A stretch of DNA of 64,000 nt from Muribaculaceae bacterium (lineage in GTDB: Bacteria; Bacteroidota; Bacteroidia; Bacteroidales; Muribaculaceae). The DNA lies in contig WGUO01000001.1 in the NCBI GenBank assembly GCA_014867205.1, positions 62,001-126,000 of the forward strand, in the 5' to 3' direction. The notes beneath the pieces were generated by a model, which had not been told where the DNA came from, made no database searches, and saw only the letters and a list, made by a program, of their open reading frames with translations. Below are positions 25,064 to 32,554 of this stretch, piece by piece. Numbering within the stretch: the first letter of the stretch is position 1; every line of letters begins with the position of its first letter. Both the position numbers and the translations under genes were made by a program.

Positions 25064-25150
25064 TCACTTGACAACTCCGACTCTGCGCTTAGAGCCGGGA
25101 CGTTTCCCTTGAGGAGGGATTCGTTTGATTATTCTTGCCGGGTTGCCTGT
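25064..25150 (-). pseudogene. C-terminal remnant of a hexapeptide acetyltransferase
   Basis: Read leftward from 25150 this encodes TGNPARIIKRIPPQGKR and a short tail to a stop at 25064. AGNPARIIKRI is the conserved C-terminal end of LacA/Maa-type acetyltransferases, and AGNPARIIKRIPPRPESR occurs in the intact gene at 26470-27084. Everything before TGNP is missing, and a membrane-protein remnant in another frame abuts it. It is therefore a deletion scar. Confidence 0.6.
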
Positions 25151-25154
25151 TTAC

Positions 25155-25450
25155 CCAAACTTCAATTGGTTGCAGGGGGCGTTTGAAGAGTTTTACCATA
25201 AAGCCTACGAGGAATGCCGATACGAGAGTGCCCTATCGGACGCCTTCGATGCTTCCAATCATGACCCAGGCTATGAGTATGCCTGTCAAAGTCATCACGA
25301 CGTCATTGATTATCTTGATGGTTTGGAACTCCCAGTGGCCCACCTTGTTGATTGCCGCCACGATACCCTCGCCGGGAAGCATCAACAATGTATTATCACT
25401 GTCTCGACCCGTGGGCTGCTGAAAAAAACTGCAAGTGTCCGGGGGCGTAA
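25155..25450 (-). pseudogene. Remnant of a YczE/YitT-like membrane protein
   Basis: Read leftward, DSDNTLLMLPGEGIVAAINK, then GHWEFQTIKIINDVVMTLTG and WVMIGSIEGVR match the C-terminal half of YczE/YitT-like (DUF6198) membrane proteins, which have the LPGEGI and GVREGT motifs. After GVR a TAG (25235-25233) stands where the family has glutamate. The frame then continues as GTLVSAFLVGFMVKLFKRP, so a GAG-to-TAG nonsense change is likely. The N-terminal half is missing. It is a pseudogene next to an acetyltransferase remnant. Confidence 0.6.
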
Positions 25451-25513
25451 AGGCATTCCCCGGCAACTGCGATAAAAGAATAGGAGAGTACGGCATGGAA
25501 AAAGGGACATCCG

Positions 25514-25547
25514 TTTGCTTCAGAATGGATAGAATTTGTTATCTTTG
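25514..25547 (+). promoter_or_regulatory. Promoter upstream of palindromic element
   Basis: TTTG (25514-25517), 22 bases, then TATCTTTG (25540-25547). The next gene rightward is the DUF4405 gene at 26023, but the 431-bp palindromic element lies between, so the element seems to have landed in this gene's 5' leader. Confidence 0.5.
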
Positions 25548-25569
25548 TAAGACAGTATCAATTATAAAT

Positions 25570-26000
25570 AATGTCACTAAAATATGCCGAAATTTAGATT
25601 CTTATGATAAGAACATTGAGACATAATGAATTGCTGTCTCCTGTACCTGTGCGGGAGTCTGCAAGACTCCGACCATTAGTAGCCGGGTACACGACGGCGA
25701 AATGCGCGGCTCAAGCCGAGAACGCATTCCGTCGTCGTGTGCCCGGTAGGGTTAAAAGTAATATATGTCTGGAAGACATCTTGTTACATCGTGAAGAGAC
25801 TCTGCGCCGAAGTCGTTGGAACTGTAACGAGGTGTCTTGTCAGACACATGCGTTGTTATCGTCTTCCGGGTACACTAACCGGGAAAATGCTTTCGCAGCA
25901 AGCTGCGGCATTTTCTCGGTTAGTGTACCCGGCTACTCATGGTCGAGGTCTTTCAGACCTCCGCACAGGTAGAGTCCTGAACCGTTATTTTAGTGACATT
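25570..26000. mobile_element. 431-bp palindromic MITE/REP-like element
   Basis: Perfect 15-bp terminal inverted repeats, AATGTCACTAAAATA (25570-25584) and TATTTTAGTGACATT (25986-26000), bound a non-coding element. Inside are two inverted copies of a composite unit: ACCTGTGCGG, a small hairpin, GACCAT-AGTAGCCGGGTACAC, then a long hairpin closed by CCGGGTACAC/GTGTACCCGG (or GTGTGCCCGG). The small hairpin reads GGAGTC/GACTCC in one copy and GAGGTCT/AGACCTC in the other, and the long hairpin stems differ wholly in sequence but both pair. Between them are two smaller hairpins. No transposase gene is present, which fits a MITE or REP-type element moved in trans. Confidence 0.75.
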
Positions 26001-26022
26001 ACAGTTATAAAACATTTTCAAG

Positions 26023-26445
26023 ATGAAGACAAAAGCAAACATAGGCATTGCACTGGTGATAGCCTTTGCTGTCACATTGATAACAGGTATAATCCTGCAT
26101 CTTAAAAGTCATGGAATTCTTATCGAGCCACGTGGAGTACTGAAAACCGTTCACTGGATATTCGGCTACATGATGACCATACTCCTTTGTATTCATTGGT
26201 CAGAGTTTCATAAGATGCTCACAGCCATTAAAAGGAGATTCAGATGGTTCTATGCCGACACATGGCTGTTGATTGTCTTGTTTATCGCCACTCTGCTGAC
26301 CGGAACAGTCAAGTTACTGTCGCCGGTCAAGATTCCTCATCTTGGTCTGTGGCATTATGGACTCGGAATAGCCATGAGCATAACCGCAGCAATCCATCTT
26401 GTCAGAGGACTTCCGTCGTGGAACAGATTAAGGAAATCCTTTTAG
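26023..26445 (+). CDS. DUF4405 membrane protein (cytochrome b-like)
   Basis: A 140-residue protein with four membrane helices (about residues 7-27, 42-62, 77-97, 108-128). Histidines in paired helices (KTVHWIFGYMMTILLCIHWSE, then GLWHYGLGIAMS and AIHLVRG) fit haem ligands. DUF4405 proteins resemble small cytochrome b subunits and often take part in membrane electron transfer. The gene follows the palindromic element by 22 bp, so its leader would carry the element's hairpins if transcribed from 25540. A redox partner is not adjacent. Confidence 0.85.
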   Translation: MKTKANIGIALVIAFAVTLITGIILHLKSHGILIEPRGVLKTVHWIFGYMMTILLCIHWSEFHKMLTAIKRRFRWFYADTWLLIVLFIATLLTGTVKLLSPVKIPHLGLWHYGLGIAMSITAAIHLVRGLPSWNRLRKSF

Positions 26446-26455
26446 TTAAAGGTCG

Positions 26456-26483
26456 GTTGCGGTGACTTGTCAGTCGCCGCAAC
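26456..26483. terminator. Hairpin between convergent genes
   Basis: GTTGCGGTGAC and GTCGCCGCAAC form an 11-bp stem with a 6-nt loop, overlapping the last codons of the leftward acetyltransferase and 11 bases after the DUF4405 stop. A strong U-tract is lacking, so termination is probable but not certain. Confidence 0.45.
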
Positions 26484-27084
26484 TGTCGAGACCAAGCTGG
26501 ATGTTTTCGGTTTCCTCGTTCTGCGCCGAACAACCGCTTTCGGTCCGGGATTCCGGACGAGGAGGGATGCGTTTGATTATTCTTGCCGGGTTGCCGGCCA
26601 CTATTGTGTCGGCGGGGACATCCTTGGTCACGACACTGGCGGCTCCGACCACTGCGTTGTCGCCGACTGTGACTCCGGGCAGGATTGTGGCTCCGGCTCC
26701 GATCCATGCTTTCTTTCCGATGTGGATTGGCTTGCAGGTTATGACCTGGCGCTCGTAGAGGTCATGGTTGTTGGATATCAGTTGTACGTTTGCCGCTATC
26801 ATCGCGCCATCATCTATGGTGATTCCTCCGGCTGCCATCATCAGGCATCCGGGCATTATGACAACGTTACTGCCTATGCTCACCATGTGAAAGCGTACAC
26901 CAGAAAGTGGCGTCGCAACTCTGCTTCCATCTCCGATTGTCGGAAAAATTACACTCATAAGCCGTCGATATTCTTGGGTGCCCGGCATAGTCTGGTTGAA
27001 CTTGAAGACCAGTTGAGCCTGTCTCTCTGCCAGTGCCAGTTCTTCAGGTGACTGTTTCGTGACGTCAATTCTTATTTCTTCCAT
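26470..27084 (-). CDS. LacA/Maa-type O-acetyltransferase
   Basis: A 204-residue hexapeptide-repeat O-acetyltransferase. It starts with a short helical region (MEEIRIDVTKQSPEELAL), followed by the left-handed helix from about residue 60. The catalytic histidine is in LISNNHDLYER. The segment AWIGAGATILPGVTVGDNAV is typical, and the C-terminal AGNPARIIKRIPPRPE is complete. About 20 more residues (ending GLDSCGD) extend past the usual end and coincide with a hairpin. An AraC gene lies upstream on the same strand, 96 bp away, and may regulate it. The acceptor sugar is unknown. Confidence 0.92.
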   Translation of the reverse strand: MEEIRIDVTKQSPEELALAERQAQLVFKFNQTMPGTQEYRRLMSVIFPTIGDGSRVATPLSGVRFHMVSIGSNVVIMPGCLMMAAGGITIDDGAMIAANVQLISNNHDLYERQVITCKPIHIGKKAWIGAGATILPGVTVGDNAVVGAASVVTKDVPADTIVAGNPARIIKRIPPRPESRTESGCSAQNEETENIQLGLDSCGD

Positions 27085-27180
27085 AGGTAGATTACTGTAT
27101 TTGTACTTTTTATGATACCTGCGTAGTTTGGCCGGTGTTTTGGGTCAATCGTACTAATCATGTTCTCAGGCATCACGAAT

Positions 27181-28080
27181 TCATCTATTGCGAGACTGAA
27201 TATATTCCGAGGGAGTCATCCCGGTCTCTTTCTTGAACATTCGGCTCAGGTGGGCCGGGTATTCAAAGCCGAGCCTATATGCCGCCTCTGCGACTGTAAG
27301 TCCGGAAGCGAGTTCATTCTTTATCAGCCGTATGACAAACTGCCGGATCAACCGTCCTGGACTTTCCCCGGTCATCTTTTTTATAAGGTCACTGAAATAA
27401 TTGACCGACATGCAGAGATGCTCGGCGCAGACGCCGACCGTAGGAAGCCCGTTTGAAATCTGGCGATTTTCGGCAAAATATCCTTTAAGAAAACTGTCGA
27501 ATCTTGAAAGTATGTCGTTATTGGAAAGTTTTCTTGTGATGAACTGACGGTTGTAGAAACGTTGGCAGTACTTGAGAAGTAAAGAGATATAACTTATCAG
27601 GATGTCGTCCTGAAGGTCATCATGTGGATTCTCGACTTCCGATTTAATCCTCTTGAATATGGATGCTACAATCTCACGCTCCGTCTCGTTCATGTGAAGT
27701 GCCTCATTGACACTATAGTCGAAAAACGAATAGTTCCTGATGTCTTTTTCAAGTTGGGTGCCGTGAATGAGGTCAGGATGGAACAACATCGCCCAGCCGC
27801 CAATGGAATCTCTTTCTCCGTTGTCCTCCTTGCCTCCGATCTGTCCAGGCGCGACACAGATCAGAGAGCCTTCTTTATAATCATATCTGCCGCATCCATA
27901 CGTAAGGTCAAGATCATTGTTTTCCTGCACGAAAACACCATAAACCTCGTATCTGTTAAGGCTGTGGCGAACGGGAGAAATCTCTGAGAAGTCAATGACA
28001 GTTATAAGCGGATGCCGGTCGGTGAGTCCATGATATCCGCTGTAATCGGAGGTTTTGTTGACCTTCAGTATTTTGGCCAT
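27181..28080 (-). CDS. AraC family transcriptional regulator
   Basis: A 299-residue AraC-type protein. The N-terminal sensor domain (residues 35-170) includes HSLNRYEVYGVFVQENNDLD and a cupin-like SLICVAPGQIGGKEDN. The DNA-binding domain is C-terminal (VCAEHLCMSVNYFSDLIKKM and VAEAAYRLGFEYPAHLSRMF, then GMTPSEY). Regulators with this arrangement commonly govern adjacent oxidoreductase or acetyltransferase genes. Here the acetyltransferase follows on the same strand, and the relic and alcohol dehydrogenase genes lie divergently. Confidence 0.93.
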   Translation of the reverse strand: MAKILKVNKTSDYSGYHGLTDRHPLITVIDFSEISPVRHSLNRYEVYGVFVQENNDLDLTYGCGRYDYKEGSLICVAPGQIGGKEDNGERDSIGGWAMLFHPDLIHGTQLEKDIRNYSFFDYSVNEALHMNETEREIVASIFKRIKSEVENPHDDLQDDILISYISLLLKYCQRFYNRQFITRKLSNNDILSRFDSFLKGYFAENRQISNGLPTVGVCAEHLCMSVNYFSDLIKKMTGESPGRLIRQFVIRLIKNELASGLTVAEAAYRLGFEYPAHLSRMFKKETGMTPSEYIQSRNR

Positions 28081-28105
28081 TGAACACTTTATTGATTGTC
28101 AGATG

Positions 28106-28113
28106 CAAATTTA
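28106..28113 (-). promoter_or_regulatory. Promoter -7 element, AraC gene at 27181
   Basis: Minus-strand TAAATTTG (28113-28106) is 26 bases upstream of the ATG at 28080. Confidence 0.55.
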
Positions 28114-28258
28114 ATAATAATACTCGAGATTTTAGAGTCTTCCCCTTAATTTTTCGTTTCGCAAGGTCTAAGTGATTACTCATGTCTGCGCAACCATACA
28201 AAAGTAGAATTGGTAATAATTGATGAGAAATAGGTATGAAAAAGCATGGAATTACTGC

Positions 28259-28266
28259 TAATTTTG
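28259..28266 (+). promoter_or_regulatory. Promoter -7 element of relic gene, now before ADH
   Basis: TAATTTTG lies 53 bases ahead of the truncated lipoprotein frame. No other promoter is visible before the alcohol dehydrogenase gene at 28546, so this element probably drives it now. Confidence 0.5.
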
Positions 28267-28318
28267 CAACTGATAGATAAATCAGTTATAGTCTGCGTAA
28301 CAAGAAATAGTCACGACA

Positions 28319-28468
28319 ATGAAAAAAATATTTTTATCATTATTGGCAGTCATCGCCATGGCACTTTTTGCCTGCGCATCAAAGGAGAAAAAAGGGCTGA
28401 GTCCATTGAGGCCGCGACTCCGGTTCTGGCAAGATTTGACGCATATCACACCGTGGACCTGTATGTGA
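28319..28468 (+). pseudogene. Lipoprotein leader remnant
   Basis: A 49-codon frame begins MKKIFLSLLAVIAMALFACA, a complete type II signal peptide with the lipobox cysteine at 19, then SKEKKG. It soon turns into basic, unstructured sequence (LSPLRPRLRFWQDLT) and stops. The tail of an acetyltransferase follows in another frame. The start of a lipoprotein gene has thus been joined by deletion to the end of an acetyltransferase gene. The short product could still be made and exported. Confidence 0.55.
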
Positions 28469-28533
28469 GCCGGGATGTCGCACCCCGTCCTATTATCGGA
28501 GGTGCTCCTGCAAAACAGATTAAACAGATATAA
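28456..28533 (+). pseudogene. C-terminal remnant of an acetyltransferase
   Basis: In the frame ending at 28533 the codons read DLYVSRDVAPRPIIGGAPAK and end QIKQI. VxxDVAPxxIxGGxPAKxI is the C-terminal signature of hexapeptide acetyltransferases, including Vat/CatB types. No beta-helix precedes it. It is a deletion remnant 12 bases before the alcohol dehydrogenase start. Confidence 0.55.
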
Positions 28534-28545
28534 CAAGACAAAAAT

Positions 28546-29718
28546 ATGTTAGGAAATTTCATTTATTCAAATCCGACAAAACTCTATTTCGGAGACGAGG
28601 CCCAGAAAAACCTTGTGGCTGCTTTGAGCGGATTCGGTAAAAAAGTCCTTCTCACATACGGAGGAGGCTCCATAAAACGTAACGGAATATACGACGATGT
28701 GATTGCCGCTCTTAACGAGGCAGGGAAAGAGGTCGTGGAACTCCCCGGAGTAATGCCCAATCCCACACTCGCCAAAGTAAAAGAGGGCGTGGAAATAGTG
28801 CGCCGTAACAATGTAGAGTTCATTCTCGCTGTAGGAGGCGGCTCGACAATCGACTATGCTAAAGCTGTAAGCGCGTCAGCAGGTTATGAGGGCGATGCGT
28901 GGCAGCATTTCTGGGTTGAACAGGCTGATCCGGCACCTGACCAGAAGCTTATACCAATAGGAGCCGTCCTGACTATGGCTGGCACCGGGTCGGAAATGAA
29001 CGGTGGTTCAGTAATCACCAATCAGGAGACCAAGATGAAAATCGGCAAGGTATTTGGCGATAATCTGATGCCTCGTTTTGCCGTGCTTAATCCCCGCTAT
29101 ACATTCTCGGTGCCTAAGCGTCAGATGGTAGCCGGTATATTTGATATAATGAGCCATATAATGGAACAATACTTCTCCGGCGATGACGACTCCACTTCCG
29201 ATTATCTTGCCGAGGGATTGATGCGTTCAGTAATCAAATCAGGCATAGAGGCAGTGAAAGACCCTGAAAACTACGAGGCACGTTCAAATATCATGTGGTC
29301 GGCGACATGGGCGTTAAACACACTCATCGGCGAGGGCAAGACTCAGGACTGGGAAGTCCATATGCTCGGCCATGCCATCAGTGCCTACACCGACGCAACT
29401 CACGGCATGACGCTCGCGGCTGTCTCTCCTTCCTACTATCGCCTTATAATGAACTACGGAGTTAAGAAGTTCGCCCGCTTTGCCCATGTGGTATGGAACA
29501 TACCCACGGAAGGCAAGACCGATGAACAGCTTGCAGCCGCCGGCATAGAGGCTCTTACCGCATGGATTAAGGAAATCGGAGCGGCTTCCAATATTTCATC
29601 TCTCGGTGTAACACCGGATATGATTGAGGGAATAGCTGATGCCACTCTCGTAATGACAGGCGGCTACCATCAGTTGAACCGTGATGAAATCGTTGGAATA
29701 TTACGTAGTAGTCTTTAA
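28546..29718 (+). CDS. Iron-containing alcohol dehydrogenase (BDH/YqhD type)
   Basis: A 390-residue group III alcohol dehydrogenase, NAD(P)H-linked, reducing aldehydes. The N-terminal Rossmann-like part contains VLLTYGGGSIKRNGIYD and FILAVGGGSTIDYAKA (nucleotide binding). The metal ligands lie in FDIMSHIMEQYFSG (Asp, His) and HMLGHAISAYTDATHG (two His). Length and ends are normal for the butanol dehydrogenase subgroup. It follows a decayed gene whose promoter it seems to use. Divergent AraC control is possible. Confidence 0.95.
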   Translation: MLGNFIYSNPTKLYFGDEAQKNLVAALSGFGKKVLLTYGGGSIKRNGIYDDVIAALNEAGKEVVELPGVMPNPTLAKVKEGVEIVRRNNVEFILAVGGGSTIDYAKAVSASAGYEGDAWQHFWVEQADPAPDQKLIPIGAVLTMAGTGSEMNGGSVITNQETKMKIGKVFGDNLMPRFAVLNPRYTFSVPKRQMVAGIFDIMSHIMEQYFSGDDDSTSDYLAEGLMRSVIKSGIEAVKDPENYEARSNIMWSATWALNTLIGEGKTQDWEVHMLGHAISAYTDATHGMTLAAVSPSYYRLIMNYGVKKFARFAHVVWNIPTEGKTDEQLAAAGIEALTAWIKEIGAASNISSLGVTPDMIEGIADATLVMTGGYHQLNRDEIVGILRSSL

Positions 29719-29845
29719 TTTATGAAAAGGCACTTGTAATATCAACGAGCCTTCACCCGCGAAGCAACAGCTTATTGACCAGAAAGAACTTAACCCTATA
29801 AACAAATTCATAAACTATTTAGAATAATCTCGTAATAACTCCAAA

Positions 29846-30814
29846 ATGAAAAATCTGGTATATTTAGCGACAGCAGTTATATTATTCTCTTTCGGACATG
29901 CGAAAGCCCAGCAGGTGGCTCCGACTACTTCGGATTCTGTCGCAACGGTGTATTTCATTAAGGAGATAACTCCCGAAAATCTCCTGAAGATCTATGACGC
30001 GCTTGATCGTCGCGCTACGGGTAAGGTGTGTGTAAAACTGTCTTTCGGCGAAAGCGGAAATCCCAACCATCTCGCTCCGGCCTTGGTCGTTCCTCTGGTG
30101 CAAGGTTTGAAAGCCACACTCGTAGAATGTAATACCGCTTATCAGAGTTCAAGACGCCATTCATCCGATCACCTGAAAACCGCCGGGGAACACGGATTTA
30201 CGGCAATAGCCCCCATAGATATCATGGACAGTAATGGAGAAACAGCTCTGCCCGTCAAAGGAGGCAAACATCTTAATCTCGCCTATATCGGCAAGAACTG
30301 GCTGGACTATGATTTCACGATAGTGCTTTCGCATTTCAAGGGTCATCCCAGCGGAGGGTTCGGCGGAGCTTTGAAGAACATGGCAATCGGCATGCAGTCA
30401 AGCAACGGCAAGGCATGGGTCCATACCGCAGGCAAAAGTTTCGATGCCGACAACTGGATGCCTGATCGGGCCGCTCAGGACGATTTTCTTGAATCAATGG
30501 CTGAGTCATCAAAAGCGATCATCGATCATGCCGGCGATCATATCCTTTACATATCTGTCGCCAACAACCTTTCAGTCGATTGTGACTGCGTGGCACACCC
30601 ATCTCCGGTTCAAATGGCAGATATAGGTATCTTCGCGTCGCTTGATCCAGTCGCTCTCGACCGTGCCTGCGTGGATGCAATCCACAATTCGCCTGACCAT
30701 GGTAAAGTCCATATGGAGCAGCGTATCGCCGAACGCAACGGCACTCATCTTCTCGACTACGCCGAGCAACTCGGCATGGGTACTCAGAAATATGTCCTCA
30801 TAACTCTTGAATGA
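29846..30814 (+). CDS. DUF362 domain exported protein
   Basis: A 322-residue protein with a signal peptide (MKNLVYLATAVILFSFGHAKA). The rest matches DUF362: CVKLSFGESGNPNHLAPALV, then LVECNTAYQSSRRHSSDHLK, LSHFKGHPSGGFGGALKNMA, and near the C-terminus DIGIFASLDPVALDRACVDA. Many DUF362 proteins carry a ferredoxin domain; this one has no CxxCxxC set, although DCDC is present in the region NNLSVDCDCVAHPSP. Substrate and partner are unknown. It follows the alcohol dehydrogenase by 127 bp, and a strong bidirectional terminator follows it. Confidence 0.88.
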   Translation: MKNLVYLATAVILFSFGHAKAQQVAPTTSDSVATVYFIKEITPENLLKIYDALDRRATGKVCVKLSFGESGNPNHLAPALVVPLVQGLKATLVECNTAYQSSRRHSSDHLKTAGEHGFTAIAPIDIMDSNGETALPVKGGKHLNLAYIGKNWLDYDFTIVLSHFKGHPSGGFGGALKNMAIGMQSSNGKAWVHTAGKSFDADNWMPDRAAQDDFLESMAESSKAIIDHAGDHILYISVANNLSVDCDCVAHPSPVQMADIGIFASLDPVALDRACVDAIHNSPDHGKVHMEQRIAERNGTHLLDYAEQLGMGTQKYVLITLE

Positions 30815-30853
30815 AAGACATTTGAGAAAACTTGTAAATGAACCCTGGTTACT

Positions 30854-30889
30854 AAAAACTGCCCACACCTATAGGAGTGGGCAGTTTTT
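30854..30889. terminator. Bidirectional intrinsic terminator
   Basis: AAAAACTGCCCAC and GTGGGCAGTTTTT form a perfect 13-bp stem with a 10-nt loop, with A5 before and T5 after. It closes the DUF362 transcript and isolates the arsenic operon. Confidence 0.9.
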
Positions 30890-30946
30890 GGTCTTAGATG
30901 ATTATCAATACTGGGGTGGGGGGGAACGTATTTTTTTCTTGGAAAA

Positions 30947-30978
30947 TTTGGAACTTTTGAATATTGTTTGTAATTTTG
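30947..30978 (+). promoter_or_regulatory. Promoter of arsenic operon
   Basis: TTTG (30947-30950), exactly 20 bases, then TAATTTTG (30971-30978). AAGGAG at 30991-30996 is an unusually good Shine-Dalgarno site for this phylum and favours the second ATG (31002). Confidence 0.8.
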
Positions 30979-30998
30979 CGAACGACTAACAAGGAGAT

Positions 30999-31328
30999 AT
31001 GATGAAATTAGAGATAACACCTGAACAAGAGCGGCTTGCACGGTTTGCGAAAGCCATGGGTCATCCCACCCGTATAGCAATCCTGCATTTCCTCGCCCAG
31101 AGAAATGAATGTTTTTTCGGCGATATTCACGAGGTGCTACCGGTAGCGAAGGCAACAGTGTCTCAACATCTGAGTGAACTGAAAGAGGCGGGACTGATAC
31201 AGGGTACAATAGAACCTCCAAAAGTAAAATATTGCATCAATCCCGAAAACTGGAAACTTGCCAAGCAACTGTTTTCACAGATGCTCGATGAGTGCTGTCC
31301 CTCAAAAAAGAATAGCTGCTGTTTGTAA
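30999..31328 (+). CDS. arsR: ArsR family repressor
   Basis: A 109-residue ArsR/SmtB winged-helix repressor. The recognition helix is in VAKATVSQHLSELKEAGLI, followed by the wing IEPPKVKYCINPENW. Two ATG codons stand in tandem (30999, 31002); AGGAG spacing suits the second. Candidate metal ligands are Cys in RNECFFGD and the cysteine pairs of the C-terminal DECCPSKKNSCCL, as in Bacteroidetes As(III)-responsive ArsR proteins. It leads an operon of ArsF, ArsG, thioredoxin-like, permease and ArsC genes, which it should repress until trivalent arsenic binds. Confidence 0.93.
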   Translation: MMKLEITPEQERLARFAKAMGHPTRIAILHFLAQRNECFFGDIHEVLPVAKATVSQHLSELKEAGLIQGTIEPPKVKYCINPENWKLAKQLFSQMLDECCPSKKNSCCL

Positions 31329-31393
31329 GCGCTATTTTTTTACCCTCGATGTTCGTAATTCGGCAAATAACAATCTAAATACATTCAAATAAC

Positions 31394-31819
31394 ATGAAAA
31401 AGCTACTGATGTTTTTCGCCCTCCTTATAGGGCTGCTATCATGCGGCTGCGGTGAGAACACCGCCAATGCAAAATCTCCTGCAACCGACAGAGTGGAAGT
31501 GATATATTTCCATGGCAAACAACGCTGTGCCACCTGCATGGCTATCGAGAAGAATACCCGTGAGATTCTCAATTCCCAGTTTGCCAACAAACTGAAAAAC
31601 GGTAAAGTCGTATTCAAAATCGTGGATATATCCACACCGGAAGGCGAAAAGATTGCCGATAGATACGAAGTGACATGGTCTTCTCTCTTTGTCAACAAGT
31701 GGAAAAACGGCAAAGAGACCCGCAACAACATGACAGAGTTCGCCTTCGGTAATGCCCGCAAGAATCCTGATGCTTTCAAGAAAACTCTTGCCGACAAAAT
31801 CAGACACTCGCTGAAATAA
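31394..31819 (+). CDS. arsF: ArsF family lipoprotein
   Basis: A 141-residue lipoprotein (MKKLLMFFALLIGLLSCGC, cysteine at 17 or 19) with a thioredoxin-like domain. The redox motif is RCATCMAIEKN (about residues 50-60), and VVFKIVDISTPEGEKIADRY fits the following strand-helix. The family is annotated in Bacteroides as the ArsF subunit linked to nitrophenyl-arsenical nitroreduction, working with ArsG. Its stop overlaps the next start by one base (TAATG), so the two are coupled. It acts on the outer face of the inner membrane or in the periplasm. Confidence 0.85.
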   Translation: MKKLLMFFALLIGLLSCGCGENTANAKSPATDRVEVIYFHGKQRCATCMAIEKNTREILNSQFANKLKNGKVVFKIVDISTPEGEKIADRYEVTWSSLFVNKWKNGKETRNNMTEFAFGNARKNPDAFKKTLADKIRHSLK

Positions 31820-32526
31820 TGGACTGGCTACAGACACTGCTCGACAACAGCACAGCTCCGGCTCTGACGGCTTTCCTTCTCGGGGTGCTCACCGCAATTT
31901 CTCCGTGTCCGCTTGCCACCAACATAGCCGCAATAGGCTATATAAGCAAGGACATAGAGAACCGAGGGCGTATCTTCCGTAACGGGGGACTCTATACTGT
32001 CGGTAGAATAATTGCCTATACCGTTCTCGGCATCGTGCTTATCTCGATACTGAAAGAGGGAGCAAGTTTGTTTGGCATACAGAAAGCAATTGGGAAATGG
32101 GGGGAGCTGCTGATTGGACCGTTGCTTTTGCTGATTGGATTGTTTATGCTGTTCGGGCATAAGCTCAATCTGCCTCAGTTCGGCTTCGGCGGCAATGGAG
32201 AAGGCCTTGCCCGAAAAGGAGGCTGGGGCGCCTTGTTGCTCGGCGTTCTGTTCGCAATGGCTTTTTGTCCGACAAGCGGAGTACTCTACTTCGGTATGCT
32301 GATTCCCATATCGGTAACGACAAGCGCAGGCTGGCTTCTGCCGGTTCTGTTCGCAATCGCCACAGCACTTCCAGTGCTTGCCGTTGCGTGGATTCTCGCT
32401 TTCAGCGTTGAAAAGGTCGGCGAGTTCTACGGCAAACTGCGCACTATTCAGAAATGGCTCAACATCATTGTCGGCGTCATTTTCATAGCGATAGGCATTT
32501 ACTACTGTATAATGATGTACTTCTAA
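31819..32526 (+). CDS. arsG: ArsG family CcdA/DsbD-like permease
   Basis: A 235-residue membrane protein with six helices, of the DsbD/CcdA type. The paired cysteine-proline motifs ISPCPLATN (helix 1) and MAFCPTSGVLY (helix 4) would pass electrons across the membrane. In Bacteroides the ArsG family is described as an aromatic arsenical efflux permease partner of ArsF. Translation starts within the stop codon of arsF. By family logic it may reduce the CxxC of ArsF; export of arsenicals is the other annotation. Confidence 0.85.
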   Translation: MDWLQTLLDNSTAPALTAFLLGVLTAISPCPLATNIAAIGYISKDIENRGRIFRNGGLYTVGRIIAYTVLGIVLISILKEGASLFGIQKAIGKWGELLIGPLLLLIGLFMLFGHKLNLPQFGFGGNGEGLARKGGWGALLLGVLFAMAFCPTSGVLYFGMLIPISVTTSAGWLLPVLFAIATALPVLAVAWILAFSVEKVGEFYGKLRTIQKWLNIIVGVIFIAIGIYYCIMMYF

Positions 32527-32554
32527 AAATTGTATAAACTGTAAAAACGAAATC

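Noticed and set aside
25737..26105. Open frames across the palindromic element as protein genes
   Set aside because: Their sequence follows the inverted repeats and lacks any protein-like pattern; they are by-products of the palindromes.
29747..29827. 26-codon open frame (EPSPAKQQLIDQKELNPINK...) before the DUF362 gene, possibly a gene remnant
   Set aside because: No start codon and no convincing family similarity; too short to call.
30912..30924. GGGGTGGGGGGG run before the arsenic promoter, a possible slippage tract or G-quadruplex
   Set aside because: It lies outside the promoter elements and between a terminator and -33, and only one G-rich block is present.
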